This document shows positions 42,627 through 52,143 of a DNA stretch of 64,000 nt, piece after piece (the first letter of the stretch is position 1; each line of letters begins with the position of its first letter). The position numbers were made by a program, and so were the translations under genes. Origin of the DNA: Plantibacter sp. ME-Dv--P-122b (GTDB taxonomy: Bacteria > Actinomycetota > Actinomycetes > Actinomycetales > Microbacteriaceae); NCBI RefSeq assembly GCF_030209375.1, contig NZ_JARVSC010000001.1:434001-498000 (forward strand), in the 5' to 3' direction. The notes under the pieces are model-generated. The model was not told where the DNA came from. It made no database searches and saw only the letters and a list, made by a program, of their open reading frames with translations.

Positions 42627-44120
42627 TCACCAGGAGCTCGGGCGGTAGTCCTTGAGGAAGACGCCGAAGAGGTTCTCGCCGGCCTCACCGCGGACGATCG
42701 GGTCGTACACCCGCGCCGCGCCGTCGACGAGGTCGAGCGGGGCGTGGAAGCCCTCCTCCGCCAGTCGTACCTTGGTCGGGTGCGGGCGCTCGTCGGTGAT
42801 CCAGCCGGTGTCGACGCTCGTCATGAGGATGCCGTCGGTCTCGAACATCTCCCGCGCGCTCGTCCGGGTGAGCATGTTCAGCGCGGCCTTCGCCATGTTC
42901 GTGTGCGGGTGGCCTGGACCCTTGTACCCGCGACCGAAGACGCCCTCCATCGCGGAGACGTTGACCACGTAGGTGCGCGGGAAGTCGGACGCCGCCATCG
43001 AGGCGCGCAGCCGACTGATGAGGATGAACGGGGCGGTCGCGTTCGCCAGCTGGACCTCGAGCATCTCGATGGGCTCGACCTGGTCGACGTTCTGCACCCA
43101 GCTGTTGCTGTGGTCGACGTCGGGCACGAGTCCGCCGGCGTCGATCGCGGTGCCGGCGGCGAGGCGTTCGAGCGAGGACGACCCGGCCGTCATGGCCGCC
43201 TCGGTGAGGGCGTCGGCCTTGGCGGCCGCAGCGGCGAGGATCGGGTGTGCGGACACCGACGCCGCGAGCGACAGCGGGTGTGCGTCGTTCGTGTGGCCGA
43301 AGGTGACGAGCTCGGGCAGTGGGCCGTCGGGCAGCGGAGCGAGCTCGGCGTCGACGAGCGGCTGGTACGCGCCCTTCGTGCGGCGGACCGTCTGCGCGGC
43401 GTTGTTGATGAGGATGTCGAGCGGGCCCTGCTCGGCCACGGAGTCCGCGAGGGCGATGACCTGGGCCGGGTCGCGGAGGTCGATGCCGACGACGCGCAGG
43501 CGGTGCAGCCACTCGGCGCTGTCGGGGAGCGCGCTGAAGCGGCGGACGGCGTCGCGTGGGAACCGCGTCGTGATGGTGGTGTGGGCGCCGTCGCGCAGGA
43601 GCCGCAACGCGATGTACATGCCGATCTTCGCGCGGCCGCCGGTGAGGAGGGCGCGCTTGCCGGTGAGGTCGGTGCGGGCGTCGCGCTTCGCGTGGCTCAT
43701 CGCCGCGCACTGCGGGCAGAGCTGGTGGTAGAAGGCGTCGACCGTCGTGTACGGCTGCTTGCAGATGTAGCAGTTGCGCGGCACCAGCAGTTCGCCGGCG
43801 GTCGGAGCGGTCGTGGTGGTGGCGAGCGGGATGCCCCGCGTCTCGTCGTCGATGCGGTCGGGGGCGCCCGTCGCGGTGGCGGCGATCACGGCGCGGTCGG
43901 CGTCGGCGATCCGGGCCCGACGGTCGAGCCGGCGCTCCTTCTTGACCGCCTTGAACATCTTGGCGGTGGCGCGGCGCACCTGGAGGTAGTCGGGGTGCTC
44001 CTCGTCCATCGTCGCCATCGTCTGGAGGACGCGGAGCGTGACCTCGAGATCGGTGGGATCGATACCCGCGTCGTCGCCGGGAGCGTGGTTCGCAGGCTCG
44101 TCGTGGGGGAGAGAGGTCAT
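42627..44120 (-). CDS. SDR family oxidoreductase with N-terminal zinc-ribbon-like motif
   Basis: A 497-residue protein. A helical N-terminal third (MATMDEEHPDYLQVRRATAK) contains a CxxC-x14-CxxC pair (Cys117/120 and Cys135/138) like a small zinc ribbon. A full-length SDR domain follows with the nucleotide loop TGGRAKIG (160-167), INNAAQT, SAMEG and a Y...K pair in GYKGPGHPHTNMAKAALNML. The extension is unusual for an SDR. Substrate unknown. Leaderless: TAGAAT, 6 nt, ATG at 44120 on the minus strand. It is divergent from the SNF2 gene, with repeat locus D between. Confidence 0.8.
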   Translation of the reverse strand: MTSLPHDEPANHAPGDDAGIDPTDLEVTLRVLQTMATMDEEHPDYLQVRRATAKMFKAVKKERRLDRRARIADADRAVIAATATGAPDRIDDETRGIPLATTTTAPTAGELLVPRNCYICKQPYTTVDAFYHQLCPQCAAMSHAKRDARTDLTGKRALLTGGRAKIGMYIALRLLRDGAHTTITTRFPRDAVRRFSALPDSAEWLHRLRVVGIDLRDPAQVIALADSVAEQGPLDILINNAAQTVRRTKGAYQPLVDAELAPLPDGPLPELVTFGHTNDAHPLSLAASVSAHPILAAAAAKADALTEAAMTAGSSSLERLAAGTAIDAGGLVPDVDHSNSWVQNVDQVEPIEMLEVQLANATAPFILISRLRASMAASDFPRTYVVNVSAMEGVFGRGYKGPGHPHTNMAKAALNMLTRTSAREMFETDGILMTSVDTGWITDERPHPTKVRLAEEGFHAPLDLVDGAARVYDPIVRGEAGENLFGVFLKDYRPSSW

Positions 44121-44166
44121 TGCTTCATTCTACGAGCCGCCGGACGTGCCTCGGTCGGTGCTGTGG

Positions 44167-44273
44167 TCAGCGCGGGGCGCTGGACCGACCGCGACCCACA
44201 CGCGTGAGCGCGCCCCTCCGGAGGGGCGCGCTCACGCGGGAGACCGGCGCTCGCGTCAGCGCACCGCGCTGGC
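44167..44273. repeat. GC-rich nested palindrome locus D
   Basis: A perfect 38-bp palindrome at 44201-44238, centred on CTCCGGAG, is flanked by GTCAGCGCGGGGCGCTGG (from 44167) on the left and GTCAGCGCACCGCGCTGGC (to 44273) on the right. It lies between divergent genes, so it is not simply a terminator. Confidence 0.75.
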
Positions 44274-44313
44274 CCGAGGGAAGGGTGTCCGTCGTGCGTG
44301 AGACCATGGGGCG

Positions 44314-47300
44314 ATGACTCCCGAGCCCGCACCACTGGTCGACGTGGCCGACCTCGTCCGGCTCGTCGGGCGGGTGGCGTTCGACCGCGGCCGGGTCTAC
44401 GCGAGGGACGGTCGAGTCACTGCTGCCGACTGGGACCCCGACAAGCGTCGGCTCCACGGGATCGTCGAAGGCTCCACCGACGTCCCGTACGCCTGCATCA
44501 TCGACCTCGGCGACGACGCCGGTGGCTTCGCGAAGATCGAGGGCAGCGCGTGCTCCTGCCCCTTGCGCGGTGACTGCAAGCACATCGTCGCGACCCTTCT
44601 CCAGAGCAATTCGGCCCATCTGCGAGCGGAGGGGCGCTCCGACCGGTGGGTGGCCCCACAGCGGCCGCCTTCAGCGAAGGAGGCGTCCTGGCGTTCCGAC
44701 CGCCGTTGGACAGCGCCCATCAACGACCCCGTGCTCGACGATCCGGCCGAGCACCAGCCGATGTACGCCCTCGACGAGCTCGACGACCTCCCCGCCTCCT
44801 GGCGTCCGGAGGCGGAACGGCGAGCAGCGCGATGGACACCGAGTCCGCAGACGCCGCCGGCGCCGCCCAGCTGGCGGAACCGACTCGACTCCCTCGCCGG
44901 CGACGCCGGTCGCGCCACGGCACCGACGGCCATGGGCCTGCAGTTCGAGGTCCGCGAGAGCATCCCGCGCACCGCCGAACGCTGGCGCGGACCGACCTCC
45001 CGCACGGCCGACGGCCCGCCCGAGCCACGGCACCCCCGCCGCATCGCCGTCCGACCCGTGGTCAAGAAGGTCGGCGGCGGCTTCGTGAAGTCGACGATCT
45101 CCTGGACCTCGTTCACGCACCAGGGCCACCGGCTGTCGCTCGATCCTGCACACCAGCAGTGGTTCACGCAGTTCCAGGCGCTCCTGCGTGCCACCCGGCC
45201 GCCAGCCGGGGCCTACGCCGGCGCCGGCGACTCGGACTGGCTCGTCCTCGACGACTTCGGCAGCCCCGTCCTCTGGCATCTGTTCGAGGAGGCGGCCCAG
45301 CTCGGGATCGAACTCGTCGGCACGCGCAAGGGCACGGTCACCCTCGGCACCACAGCCGCCATCCGGCTGGACGCTGCGCACGACGACGAGGGCGTGGTCC
45401 TCCGATCCGTCGTGACGATCGACGGCACCGACGTCGACGCGGCCACGAGCGGCGCCCTCGGCGACCACGGGCTCTACCACTACACGCTCGAACCCCAGCA
45501 GGCGATCGTGCTCGCCCCGCTCGCCGAACCGCTGACGGACGAGGCCCGTGGACTCCTCGGACCGGGCGAGCCCGTCGTCGTCCCCGAGGCCGAGGTGCCG
45601 GAGTTCCTCGAGCACTACGTCCCACGACTCCGCCGCAGCATCTCGCTGAGTTCGACGGACGGCACCGTGGCCCTGCCCGAGATCGTGCCACCGGTGCTCG
45701 TGCTCACGGCGTCGTTCGAACCGAAGCAGACCCTGCGCCTCGCCTGGTTCTGGCAGTACGCCCCGGCGCAGCGCGTGCCGATCGGTGGCGGCACGCCGGC
45801 GCTCGCCGCAGGACGACCGCTCGTGTCGACGGTGCCGAACGGCGCTCCCGTCGACGCCGCCACTGGAGGTGCGACCGCCGAGGTCCTGCGCGACGAACGT
45901 GCCGAGCGGGCCATCCTCGACCGGGTCGGTGCCGCCATCGCCGCCGCAGCGGAACCGGAACGCCGGGCGCTCGCCGCCGGATCGTTCGACGAGCTGACGA
46001 CCCCGGGCGTCTGGCCGCCCAGGCCGCAGGTCCTGACGGAGTTCGACGCGGCACTCGTCACCGAGCGCACCCTCCCCATCCTGGAATCGCTCGACGACGT
46101 CCTCGTCGAGGTGTCCGGCGACCGCCCCGAGTACCGGGAGCTCACGGGCACGCCCCACATCTCGGTCACCACGGTGGAGACGGAGCAACGCGACTGGTTC
46201 GACCTCGGGATCGTCATCCACATCGGCGAGTACAGTGTCCCCTTCGAGCCCCTCTTCAAGGCCCTCTCGAAGGGGCGCACGAAGCTGCTCATGGTCGACC
46301 ACACCTACCTCTCGCTCGAGCACCCCGCCTTCGACCGCCTGCGCGAGCTGCTCACCGAGGCGGCCGCGCTCAAGGAGTGGGAGACGAAGCCGAGCATCAG
46401 TCGCTACCAGGCGAGCCTCTGGGCCGACTTCGAAGACCTCGCGGACGAGACCGAGCAGGCTGTCGTCTGGCGCGAGGCTGCCGCCGGACTCAACGCGATC
46501 GACGCGGTCCCCGACACCCCCTTGCCGTCGGGACTCCAGGCCGACCTCCGGCCCTACCAGTCCGAGGGCTTCCGCTGGCTCGCGTTCCTGTGGCAACACG
46601 GACTCGGCGGCATCCTCGCCGACGACATGGGGCTCGGCAAGACGCTGCAGACCCTCGCCCTCGTCGCCCACGCGCGCGAGACCACCGGCACCACCGCGCC
46701 GCCGTTCCTCGTGGTCGCCCCGACGTCGGTCGTCTCCAACTGGGTCGCCGAGGCCACGCGCTTCGTGCCGGACCTCGTCGTCCGCAGCATCACGGCCACG
46801 CAGGCGAAGGGCAGCGCGTCGATAGCCGACCTCGCGGCGGGCGCCGACATCGTGGTCACCAGCTACGCGCTCTTCCGGCTCGACGCACCGGCGTACCAGG
46901 CGGTCGAGTGGTCGGGGCTCATCCTCGACGAGGCGCAGTTCGTGAAGAACCACCGCGCCAAGCTGCACGAATGCGCGGTCGACCTCCGCGCACCCTTCAA
47001 GCTCGCGATCACCGGCACGCCCATCGAGAACACGCTCATGGAGCTGTGGTCGCTGCTGTCGATCGTCGCGCCCGGGTTGTTCGCGTCGGCGCCGCGTTTC
47101 ACCGAGCACTACGTCAAGCCGATCGGGAAGGGCCTCGACTCGAGTCGGCTGCAGACCCTGCGCCGACGGATCCGTCCGCTGCTCATGCGCCGGACGAAAG
47201 AGATGGTCGCGCCCGAACTGCCGCCGAAGCAGGAACAGGTGCTGCGCATCGAGCTCGCACCGGCGCATCGCAAGCTCTACGACCTCGTCCTCCAGCGCGA

Positions 47301-47937
47301 ACGACAGAAGCTCCTCGGACTCGTCGACGACCTCGACCGCAACCGGTTCATCGTGTTCCGCTCGCTCACCCTGCTGCGCATGCTGAGCCTCGACGCGAGT
47401 CTCATCGACGCCGAGGAGCACGCGGGCATCCCCTCGAGCAAGCTCGACGCGCTCCTCGAACAGCTCGACGACGTCGTCGCCGAGGGGCACCGGGCGCTCA
47501 TCTTCAGCCAGTTCACGAGTTTCCTCGGTACCGCCGCGCGTCGGCTGGAGGAGCAGGGCATCGCCTACGAATACCTCGACGGATCCACCCGCCGTCGGGG
47601 TGAGGTCATCGACCGCTTCCGCACCGGTGACGCCCCCGTCTTCCTCATCAGCCTGAAGGCCGGTGGGTTCGGTCTCAACCTGACCGAGGCGGACTACGTC
47701 TTCCTGCTCGACCCGTGGTGGAACCCGGCAGCCGAGGCGCAGGCCATCGACCGCACGCACCGCATCGGCCAGACGGAGAACGTCATGGTCTACCGGCTGG
47801 TCGCCGCCGACACGATCGAGGAGAAGGTGATGGCGCTCCAGGCGAAGAAGTCGGAGCTCTTCGCCGCGGTCCTCGACGACGATGCGGTCTTCAGTCAGGC
47901 GCTCACCGCGGAGGACATCAGAGGCCTGCTCGAATAG
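44314..47937 (+). CDS. SNF2/HepA-type DEAD-like helicase with SWIM zinc finger
   Basis: A 1207-residue putative DNA-dependent ATPase or chromatin-remodelling-like translocase. A SWIM zinc finger (CSC..RGDCKH, about 79-90) lies in the N-terminal region. The SNF2 ATPase core begins near 745: DDMGLGKT (about 770-777, motif I), LDEAQ (about 870, motif II) and ITGTPIENTLMELW (motif III). The C-terminal helicase half holds IFSQFTSFL and the RTHRIGQ motif VI (about 1147). Length and order match actinobacterial SWIM-SNF2 proteins. The start follows GACCAT and 6 nt. It is not next to any restriction or DISARM-type genes, so a defence role has no support here. Confidence 0.88.
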   Translation: MTPEPAPLVDVADLVRLVGRVAFDRGRVYARDGRVTAADWDPDKRRLHGIVEGSTDVPYACIIDLGDDAGGFAKIEGSACSCPLRGDCKHIVATLLQSNSAHLRAEGRSDRWVAPQRPPSAKEASWRSDRRWTAPINDPVLDDPAEHQPMYALDELDDLPASWRPEAERRAARWTPSPQTPPAPPSWRNRLDSLAGDAGRATAPTAMGLQFEVRESIPRTAERWRGPTSRTADGPPEPRHPRRIAVRPVVKKVGGGFVKSTISWTSFTHQGHRLSLDPAHQQWFTQFQALLRATRPPAGAYAGAGDSDWLVLDDFGSPVLWHLFEEAAQLGIELVGTRKGTVTLGTTAAIRLDAAHDDEGVVLRSVVTIDGTDVDAATSGALGDHGLYHYTLEPQQAIVLAPLAEPLTDEARGLLGPGEPVVVPEAEVPEFLEHYVPRLRRSISLSSTDGTVALPEIVPPVLVLTASFEPKQTLRLAWFWQYAPAQRVPIGGGTPALAAGRPLVSTVPNGAPVDAATGGATAEVLRDERAERAILDRVGAAIAAAAEPERRALAAGSFDELTTPGVWPPRPQVLTEFDAALVTERTLPILESLDDVLVEVSGDRPEYRELTGTPHISVTTVETEQRDWFDLGIVIHIGEYSVPFEPLFKALSKGRTKLLMVDHTYLSLEHPAFDRLRELLTEAAALKEWETKPSISRYQASLWADFEDLADETEQAVVWREAAAGLNAIDAVPDTPLPSGLQADLRPYQSEGFRWLAFLWQHGLGGILADDMGLGKTLQTLALVAHARETTGTTAPPFLVVAPTSVVSNWVAEATRFVPDLVVRSITATQAKGSASIADLAAGADIVVTSYALFRLDAPAYQAVEWSGLILDEAQFVKNHRAKLHECAVDLRAPFKLAITGTPIENTLMELWSLLSIVAPGLFASAPRFTEHYVKPIGKGLDSSRLQTLRRRIRPLLMRRTKEMVAPELPPKQEQVLRIELAPAHRKLYDLVLQRERQKLLGLVDDLDRNRFIVFRSLTLLRMLSLDASLIDAEEHAGIPSSKLDALLEQLDDVVAEGHRALIFSQFTSFLGTAARRLEEQGIAYEYLDGSTRRRGEVIDRFRTGDAPVFLISLKAGGFGLNLTEADYVFLLDPWWNPAAEAQAIDRTHRIGQTENVMVYRLVAADTIEEKVMALQAKKSELFAAVLDDDAVFSQALTAEDIRGLLE

Positions 47938-47987
47938 CCGCCCGGCACCCACGACCGCCGTCGGGATAGGGCCGGTCGAGCGACCGA

Positions 47988-47993
47988 TAGCCT
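47988..47993 (+). promoter_or_regulatory. -10 hexamer of leaderless antiporter gene
   Basis: TAGCCT, 7 nt before the ATG at 48001. Confidence 0.5.
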
Positions 47994-48000
47994 GATCGCT

Positions 48001-49737
48001 ATGGAACTCGGGGTGTATGCGGTCGTCGGTATCGCGGTGATCGTCGCCGTCGCGGCCTTCTCCCGCAAGCTCGGCGTCGCCGCACCGATCATCCTCGTGA
48101 TCGTCGGTGTCGGGCTCTCGTACCTCCCGGGCGTCCCGGAGATCGAGGTCGAACCGGAACTCGTGCTCGACGTCGTCCTGCCGCCCATCCTCTACGCCGC
48201 GGCGATCAGCGTCCCGATCATGGACTTCCGCCGGAACCTCGCCACCATCACGAGCCTGTCGGTCGTGCTCGTCATCGTCACCGCATTCGGTGCCGGCTTC
48301 CTCCTCTTCAGCCTGCTGCCCGACCTCAACCTGGCCGCCGCCATCGCCCTCGGCGCGATCATCAGCCCGCCCGACGCGGTCGCGGCGACCTCCATCGGAC
48401 GCCGTCTCGGGCTCCCGCCCCGCCTGTTGACGGTGCTCGAGGGCGAGGGGCTCGTGAACGACGCGACCGCGCTCGTGCTCCTCCGATCGGCGAGCGCTGC
48501 AGCGGCCGGCGGCATGCTCACGCCGTGGGCGACGGTCGGCGACTTCGTCTACGCGGTCGTCCTGGCGATCATCGTCGGTTTCATCGCCGGGTACGTCACC
48601 GTCTGGCTGCGGTCGAAGCTCAACGACTCCGTCCTCGACACCGCGATCTCCATCGCCGTCCCGTTCGTGGCGTTCATGCCGACCGAGGCGCTCGGTGGGT
48701 CCGGCGTGCTGGCCGTCGTCATCGCCGGCTTGTACACGGGGCACGCGAGCTCGGCCGCGTTCTCGGCGCAGGCACGCATCAGCGACCGCATCAACTGGCG
48801 GACCATCCAGTTCCTGCTCGAGAACGCCGTGTTCCTCCTCATCGGACTCGAGATCCGCACGCTCATCGGCGCCGTCGACGCCGAGATCCTGTCCGTCGAG
48901 GAGTCCATCGGGATCGGTCTGGTCGCGACGGCCGCGCTCATCGCGCTGCGGTTCCTGTGGGTGGGGCCGCTCGTGGTCGGGCTCCGCGCGCGGGAACGCT
49001 GGGCTGAGCGGCAGACCCTGCAACGGTGGCTGTCGATGGGGTACTCGGAACGGTTCCCGAGACAGAACCGCCGCTGGCACCGGCGGCGGCGACGGGAGCG
49101 CGCCTATGAGCGGCAGCGCGCCGACCTCGAGCAGTTGCGGCTCGAGCAGATCGACTGGCGAGGCGGCGTCATCCTCAGCTGGTCGGGCATGCGCGGCGTC
49201 GTGACGCTCGCGGCCGCACAGTCGCTGCCGCAGAGCACCCCGTACCGCGAGCAGCTCGTCCTCATCGCCTTCACGGTCGCCGTCGTGACGCTCGTCGTCC
49301 AGGGCGGCACGCTGCCGTGGCTCATCCGGTTGCTGAAGGTGCAGGGGATCGACGAGTCCGAGGACCGCCGACAGCTCGCGACCCTGCTCGACGAGATCAG
49401 CTACGCGGGCATCAGCGTGCTGGAGGATCCGGCCTCGGCGGTCGGTATCGAGGAGGAGATCGACCCCGATCTGCTCGAACGCGTCCGGCAGTCGACGTTC
49501 CTGCGGGCGGAAGCCGCCTGGGAACGCTCGCGCGAGTCGGTCTCGCCGAGTGAGACGCACGCCGAGACACCGCACCGGCTCTACCGCCAGCTGCGCCTCG
49601 CCGTCGTGCAGGCCGAGCGTGAGCGGCTTCTCGACGCCCGGGCACGCGGTGCGTACCCGTCGCGCATCCTCGCCGAGGCGCAGACGATGCTCGACATCGA
49701 GGAGACGCGCCTGCGGCCGCCTCGCGCCGACCACTGA
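48001..49737 (+). CDS. CPA1 family Na+/H+ antiporter
   Basis: A 578-residue monovalent cation/proton antiporter: about 12 hydrophobic helices over the first 430 residues, with the conserved ISPPDAVAATSIGRRL (about 121-136; Asp in the ion-binding helix) and EGEGLVNDATALVL (about 147-160). A highly charged loop (RRWHRRRRRERAYERQ) precedes the last helices. A C-terminal cytosolic domain of about 140 residues follows. Its role is pH and sodium homeostasis. Leaderless start. The gene ends at a long inverted repeat. Confidence 0.9.
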   Translation: MELGVYAVVGIAVIVAVAAFSRKLGVAAPIILVIVGVGLSYLPGVPEIEVEPELVLDVVLPPILYAAAISVPIMDFRRNLATITSLSVVLVIVTAFGAGFLLFSLLPDLNLAAAIALGAIISPPDAVAATSIGRRLGLPPRLLTVLEGEGLVNDATALVLLRSASAAAAGGMLTPWATVGDFVYAVVLAIIVGFIAGYVTVWLRSKLNDSVLDTAISIAVPFVAFMPTEALGGSGVLAVVIAGLYTGHASSAAFSAQARISDRINWRTIQFLLENAVFLLIGLEIRTLIGAVDAEILSVEESIGIGLVATAALIALRFLWVGPLVVGLRARERWAERQTLQRWLSMGYSERFPRQNRRWHRRRRRERAYERQRADLEQLRLEQIDWRGGVILSWSGMRGVVTLAAAQSLPQSTPYREQLVLIAFTVAVVTLVVQGGTLPWLIRLLKVQGIDESEDRRQLATLLDEISYAGISVLEDPASAVGIEEEIDPDLLERVRQSTFLRAEAAWERSRESVSPSETHAETPHRLYRQLRLAVVQAERERLLDARARGAYPSRILAEAQTMLDIEETRLRPPRADH

Positions 49738-49749
49738 GGCTGGGTGACT

Positions 49750-49815
49750 TTTCTCAGGAGTCCTCAGGCGCGCCGCCCGGGAAACGGACCGACGCGCCGG
49801 CGAACTCCTGAGAAA
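49750..49815. terminator. bidirectional terminator between antiporter gene and NPG-repeat gene
   Basis: TTTCTCAGGAGT (49750-49761) and its exact complement (49804-49815) flank a GC-rich centre with CGCGCC/GGCGCG-like pairing. It is 12 nt from each convergent stop codon, and both ends have T- or A-rich flanks. Confidence 0.7.
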
Positions 49816-49827
49816 GGACCGATGCGG

Positions 49828-50067
49828 TCAGGAACTTCCGCCGGGGTTGGTGATGTTCGCGACGCGCTCCGCCTCGCGCTCGGCGGCGGCGTCGCGTTCG
49901 GTCTCCGAGCCGGGGTTCGTGATGTCGGCCTCGCCGCTCGCCGCCGGGTCGTCGGCGGCGACGTCCGGCCCGGGGTTCGTCGTGGACGCCACGCGCTCGG
50001 CTGCCGCGTCGTCGACGGCCTCGTCGTGCGGGCCCGGGTTGTTGATGTCGGCGTTGTGGTCACTCAT
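49828..50067 (-). CDS. small acidic NPG-repeat protein
   Basis: A 79-residue, very acidic protein (no aromatic residues, one His pair near the start) with four copies of a short unit: DINNPGP, STTNPGP, DITNPGS and NITNPGG. The units are separated by Asp/Ala/Glu-rich spacers, two of them containing ERVA. The ATG at 50067 has a strong GGAAGGAGC ribosome binding site 5 nt upstream. I recognise no family; the composition predicts a disordered, soluble protein. It is not part of an obvious operon. Confidence 0.65.
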   Translation of the reverse strand: MSDHNADINNPGPHDEAVDDAAAERVASTTNPGPDVAADDPAASGEADITNPGSETERDAAAEREAERVANITNPGGSS

Positions 50068-50181
50068 GGGGTGCTCCTTCCGAGATCCGCCTGGGGCGGT
50101 CTCCGTCTCGCGCATCGTCGCGCTGATCCGCTCTCACGGTAGGTCCGTGGGCAGGTGGCTGCAAGGGGTGGCGCCGGCCGA

Positions 50182-51165
50182 TCAGACGCGAGCGGCGAAG
50201 GCGTCGACTCCGGTGAGCTCGGCGGAGAGCGCCCAGAGTCGGGCCGCCTCCTCCGGATCGGTCGCGTGGTCGGCGACGCCGGAGGCCGGGGAGACCGCGG
50301 TCTCGGCCGGGCCGGCGATGTCGCAGTCCTCGCAGAACACCCCGCCGAGGCCGTCGAGCGACGGCGAGGTCGCGGCCCAGACCTCGGTTGCGGCACCCTG
50401 CTCGGGCGACTTGAAGCCCGAGACGAGGAGGTTTCCGTCGGCGTCGACCCAGCCGAGCGCCATCATCTCCTCGCGCGGCAGGTGCCGCTGCAGCGGCGTG
50501 AGGATGCCACCGGGGTGGACGGAGAACGCGCGGACGCCCTCCTCAGCACCGAGCGTGTCGAGCTGGAGGGCGAAGAGCGCGTTGGCGGTCTTCGCCTGCC
50601 CGTAGGCCTCCCACTTGTCGTAGCCGTGCTCGAACTGGACGTCGTCCCAGCGGATCCCCGAGCGCTTGTGGCCGCTGGAGGACAGCGCGACGACCCGCGA
50701 TGAGCCGCCCTTCACGATGGCGGGCCAGAGGCGGTTGACGAGGGCGCAGTGGCCGAGGTGGTTCGTCGCGAACTGGAGTTCCCAGCCGGGGCCCACGCGC
50801 GTCTCGGGAGCCGCCATGACGCCGGCGTTCGTGATGACGAGGTCGATGCCCCGGCCGGTGGCGAGGAAGCGGTCGGCGAACGCCTCGACGCTCGCGAGGT
50901 CGGCCAGGTCGAGTTCGTCGACCTCCACACCGTCGATGCCGGCGAGCTCCTCGCGAGCGGTCTCCGGGCGCCGCGCGGGAACGATGACGTGGGCACCCGC
51001 GCCGACCAGGGCACGGACGGCCTCACGGCCGATACCCGAGTAGCCGCCGGTGACGATGGCGAGCTTGCCGGTGAGGTCGATGCCCTCGAGCACCTCCGCC
51101 GCGGTGCTCGAGTGGCCGAAGCCGGAACCGATGGGGTGCTGCGGGGTGCGCGTGCGATTGGTCAT
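50182..51165 (-). CDS. SDR family oxidoreductase
   Basis: A 327-residue short-chain dehydrogenase/reductase of the retinol-dehydrogenase-like group. TGGYSGIGREAVRAL (about 39-53) is the cofactor loop, ITNAGVMA the NNAG equivalent, SSSGH the catalytic Ser region and YGQAKTANALFA (Tyr..Lys) the active site. Substrate unknown. The leaderless promoter is TAGCGT with 6 nt to the ATG at 51165 on the minus strand, so it is probably transcribed separately from the glycan cluster upstream. Confidence 0.85.
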   Translation of the reverse strand: MTNRTRTPQHPIGSGFGHSSTAAEVLEGIDLTGKLAIVTGGYSGIGREAVRALVGAGAHVIVPARRPETAREELAGIDGVEVDELDLADLASVEAFADRFLATGRGIDLVITNAGVMAAPETRVGPGWELQFATNHLGHCALVNRLWPAIVKGGSSRVVALSSSGHKRSGIRWDDVQFEHGYDKWEAYGQAKTANALFALQLDTLGAEEGVRAFSVHPGGILTPLQRHLPREEMMALGWVDADGNLLVSGFKSPEQGAATEVWAATSPSLDGLGGVFCEDCDIAGPAETAVSPASGVADHATDPEEAARLWALSAELTGVDAFAARV

Positions 51166-51268
51166 GCCTTCACGCTACGACTCCGCGGAGGGCGGCGGAA
51201 CCGGAAGGACCTGGGAAGATGTGCAGCCCTCGACGGTCCGTGGTCGTCGCCGGCCGCACCACCTGGTC

Positions 51269-52036
51269 TCAGCGGGTGGACAGCACGCGCACGGAGGGCA
51301 GTGGGTGGCCGTGCAGCAGCGCGCGGACCTCCTGCAGGCGGCGACGCACGCCCCACATCGTGACCTTCTTGAGCGACTCGGAGACGATGCCACCGCTCAT
51401 CTTCGACTCGCCCGACACCCGCTCGGTGAAGACGATGGGCGTCTCCACGACCCGGAGCCCGCGCTGCAGCGCCCGCCAGAGGAGGTCGACCTGGAAGCAG
51501 TAGCCCTGCGACGCGACGTCGGCGAGGTCGATCCGGCGCAGCGCCTCGCTGCGGAACGCGCGGAACCCACCGGTGGCGTCGGCGACACCGATCCCGAGGG
51601 CGAGGCGCGTGTAGAGGTTGCCGCCGCGACTCAGCGCGAGCCGGTGGGCGGGCCAGTTCTCGACGACGCCACCCGGGACCCAGCGCGAGCCGAGCGCGAG
51701 GTCGTGGTCGTCGAGGAGCGCGATCAGGCGGGGCAGGTCCTCGGGGTGGTGGGAGCCGTCCGCGTCCATCTCGACGATGACCTCGTAGCCGCGGGCGAGC
51801 GCCCAGGCGAAGCCCGCGAGGTACGCCCCGCCGAGCCCGTCCTTCACGGCCCGGTGGAACACGTGCACCTGCGGGTGCTGCTCGGCGAGCTGCTCGGCGA
51901 GGAACCCGGTGCCGTCGGGGGAGGAGTCGTCCACGACGAGGATGTCGACCCCGGCGACGGCGAGCGTGCGGTTCACGATCGGCTGCAGGTTGTCGAGTTC
52001 GTTGTAGGTGGGGATGACGACGAGGGAGCGGTTCAC
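51269..52036 (-). CDS. polyprenol monophosphomannose synthase (GT2, Dpm1-like)
   Basis: Predicted to transfer mannose from GDP-mannose to polyprenol phosphate, making the lipid-linked donor for GT39/GT-C enzymes. The 255-residue GT2 protein has [36 protein letters not shown] (DAD at 91-93), and [14 protein letters not shown] followed by [13 protein letters not shown], all Dpm1-like. There is no C-terminal membrane domain, so it is the catalytic-only type. The start is a GTG at 52036 with AAAGGA upstream. It lies 107 nt downstream of the sortase gene. Confidence 0.85.
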   Translation of the reverse strand: MNRSLVVIPTYNELDNLQPIVNRTLAVAGVDILVVDDSSPDGTGFLAEQLAEQHPQVHVFHRAVKDGLGGAYLAGFAWALARGYEVIVEMDADGSHHPEDLPRLIALLDDHDLALGSRWVPGGVVENWPAHRLALSRGGNLYTRLALGIGVADATGGFRAFRSEALRRIDLADVASQGYCFQVDLLWRALQRGLRVVETPIVFTERVSGESKMSGGIVSESLKKVTMWGVRRRLQEVRALLHGHPLPSVRVLSTR

Positions 52037-52143
52037 GTCGGTTCCTTTCGGGTCGTTGGGAGTGGTTCGGAGCGGCCCCCCGACAGGCTCGGGGACCGGG
52101 GTGGGGCTCGGGGACCGGGGTGGGGCGGGGCGCGGGGAGCGTC

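Noticed and set aside
44314-47937. SNF2 helicase as part of an anti-phage defence system such as DISARM.
   Set aside because: No methyltransferase, nuclease or PLD partner lies next to it. Neighbours are an SDR gene and an antiporter gene.
44671-49734. A continuous minus-strand open frame of nearly 1,700 codons opposite the SNF2 helicase and antiporter genes.
   Set aside because: It is the complement of two genes with clear motifs. The translation is Arg/Glu/Val-rich without domains, as high-GC shadow frames are.
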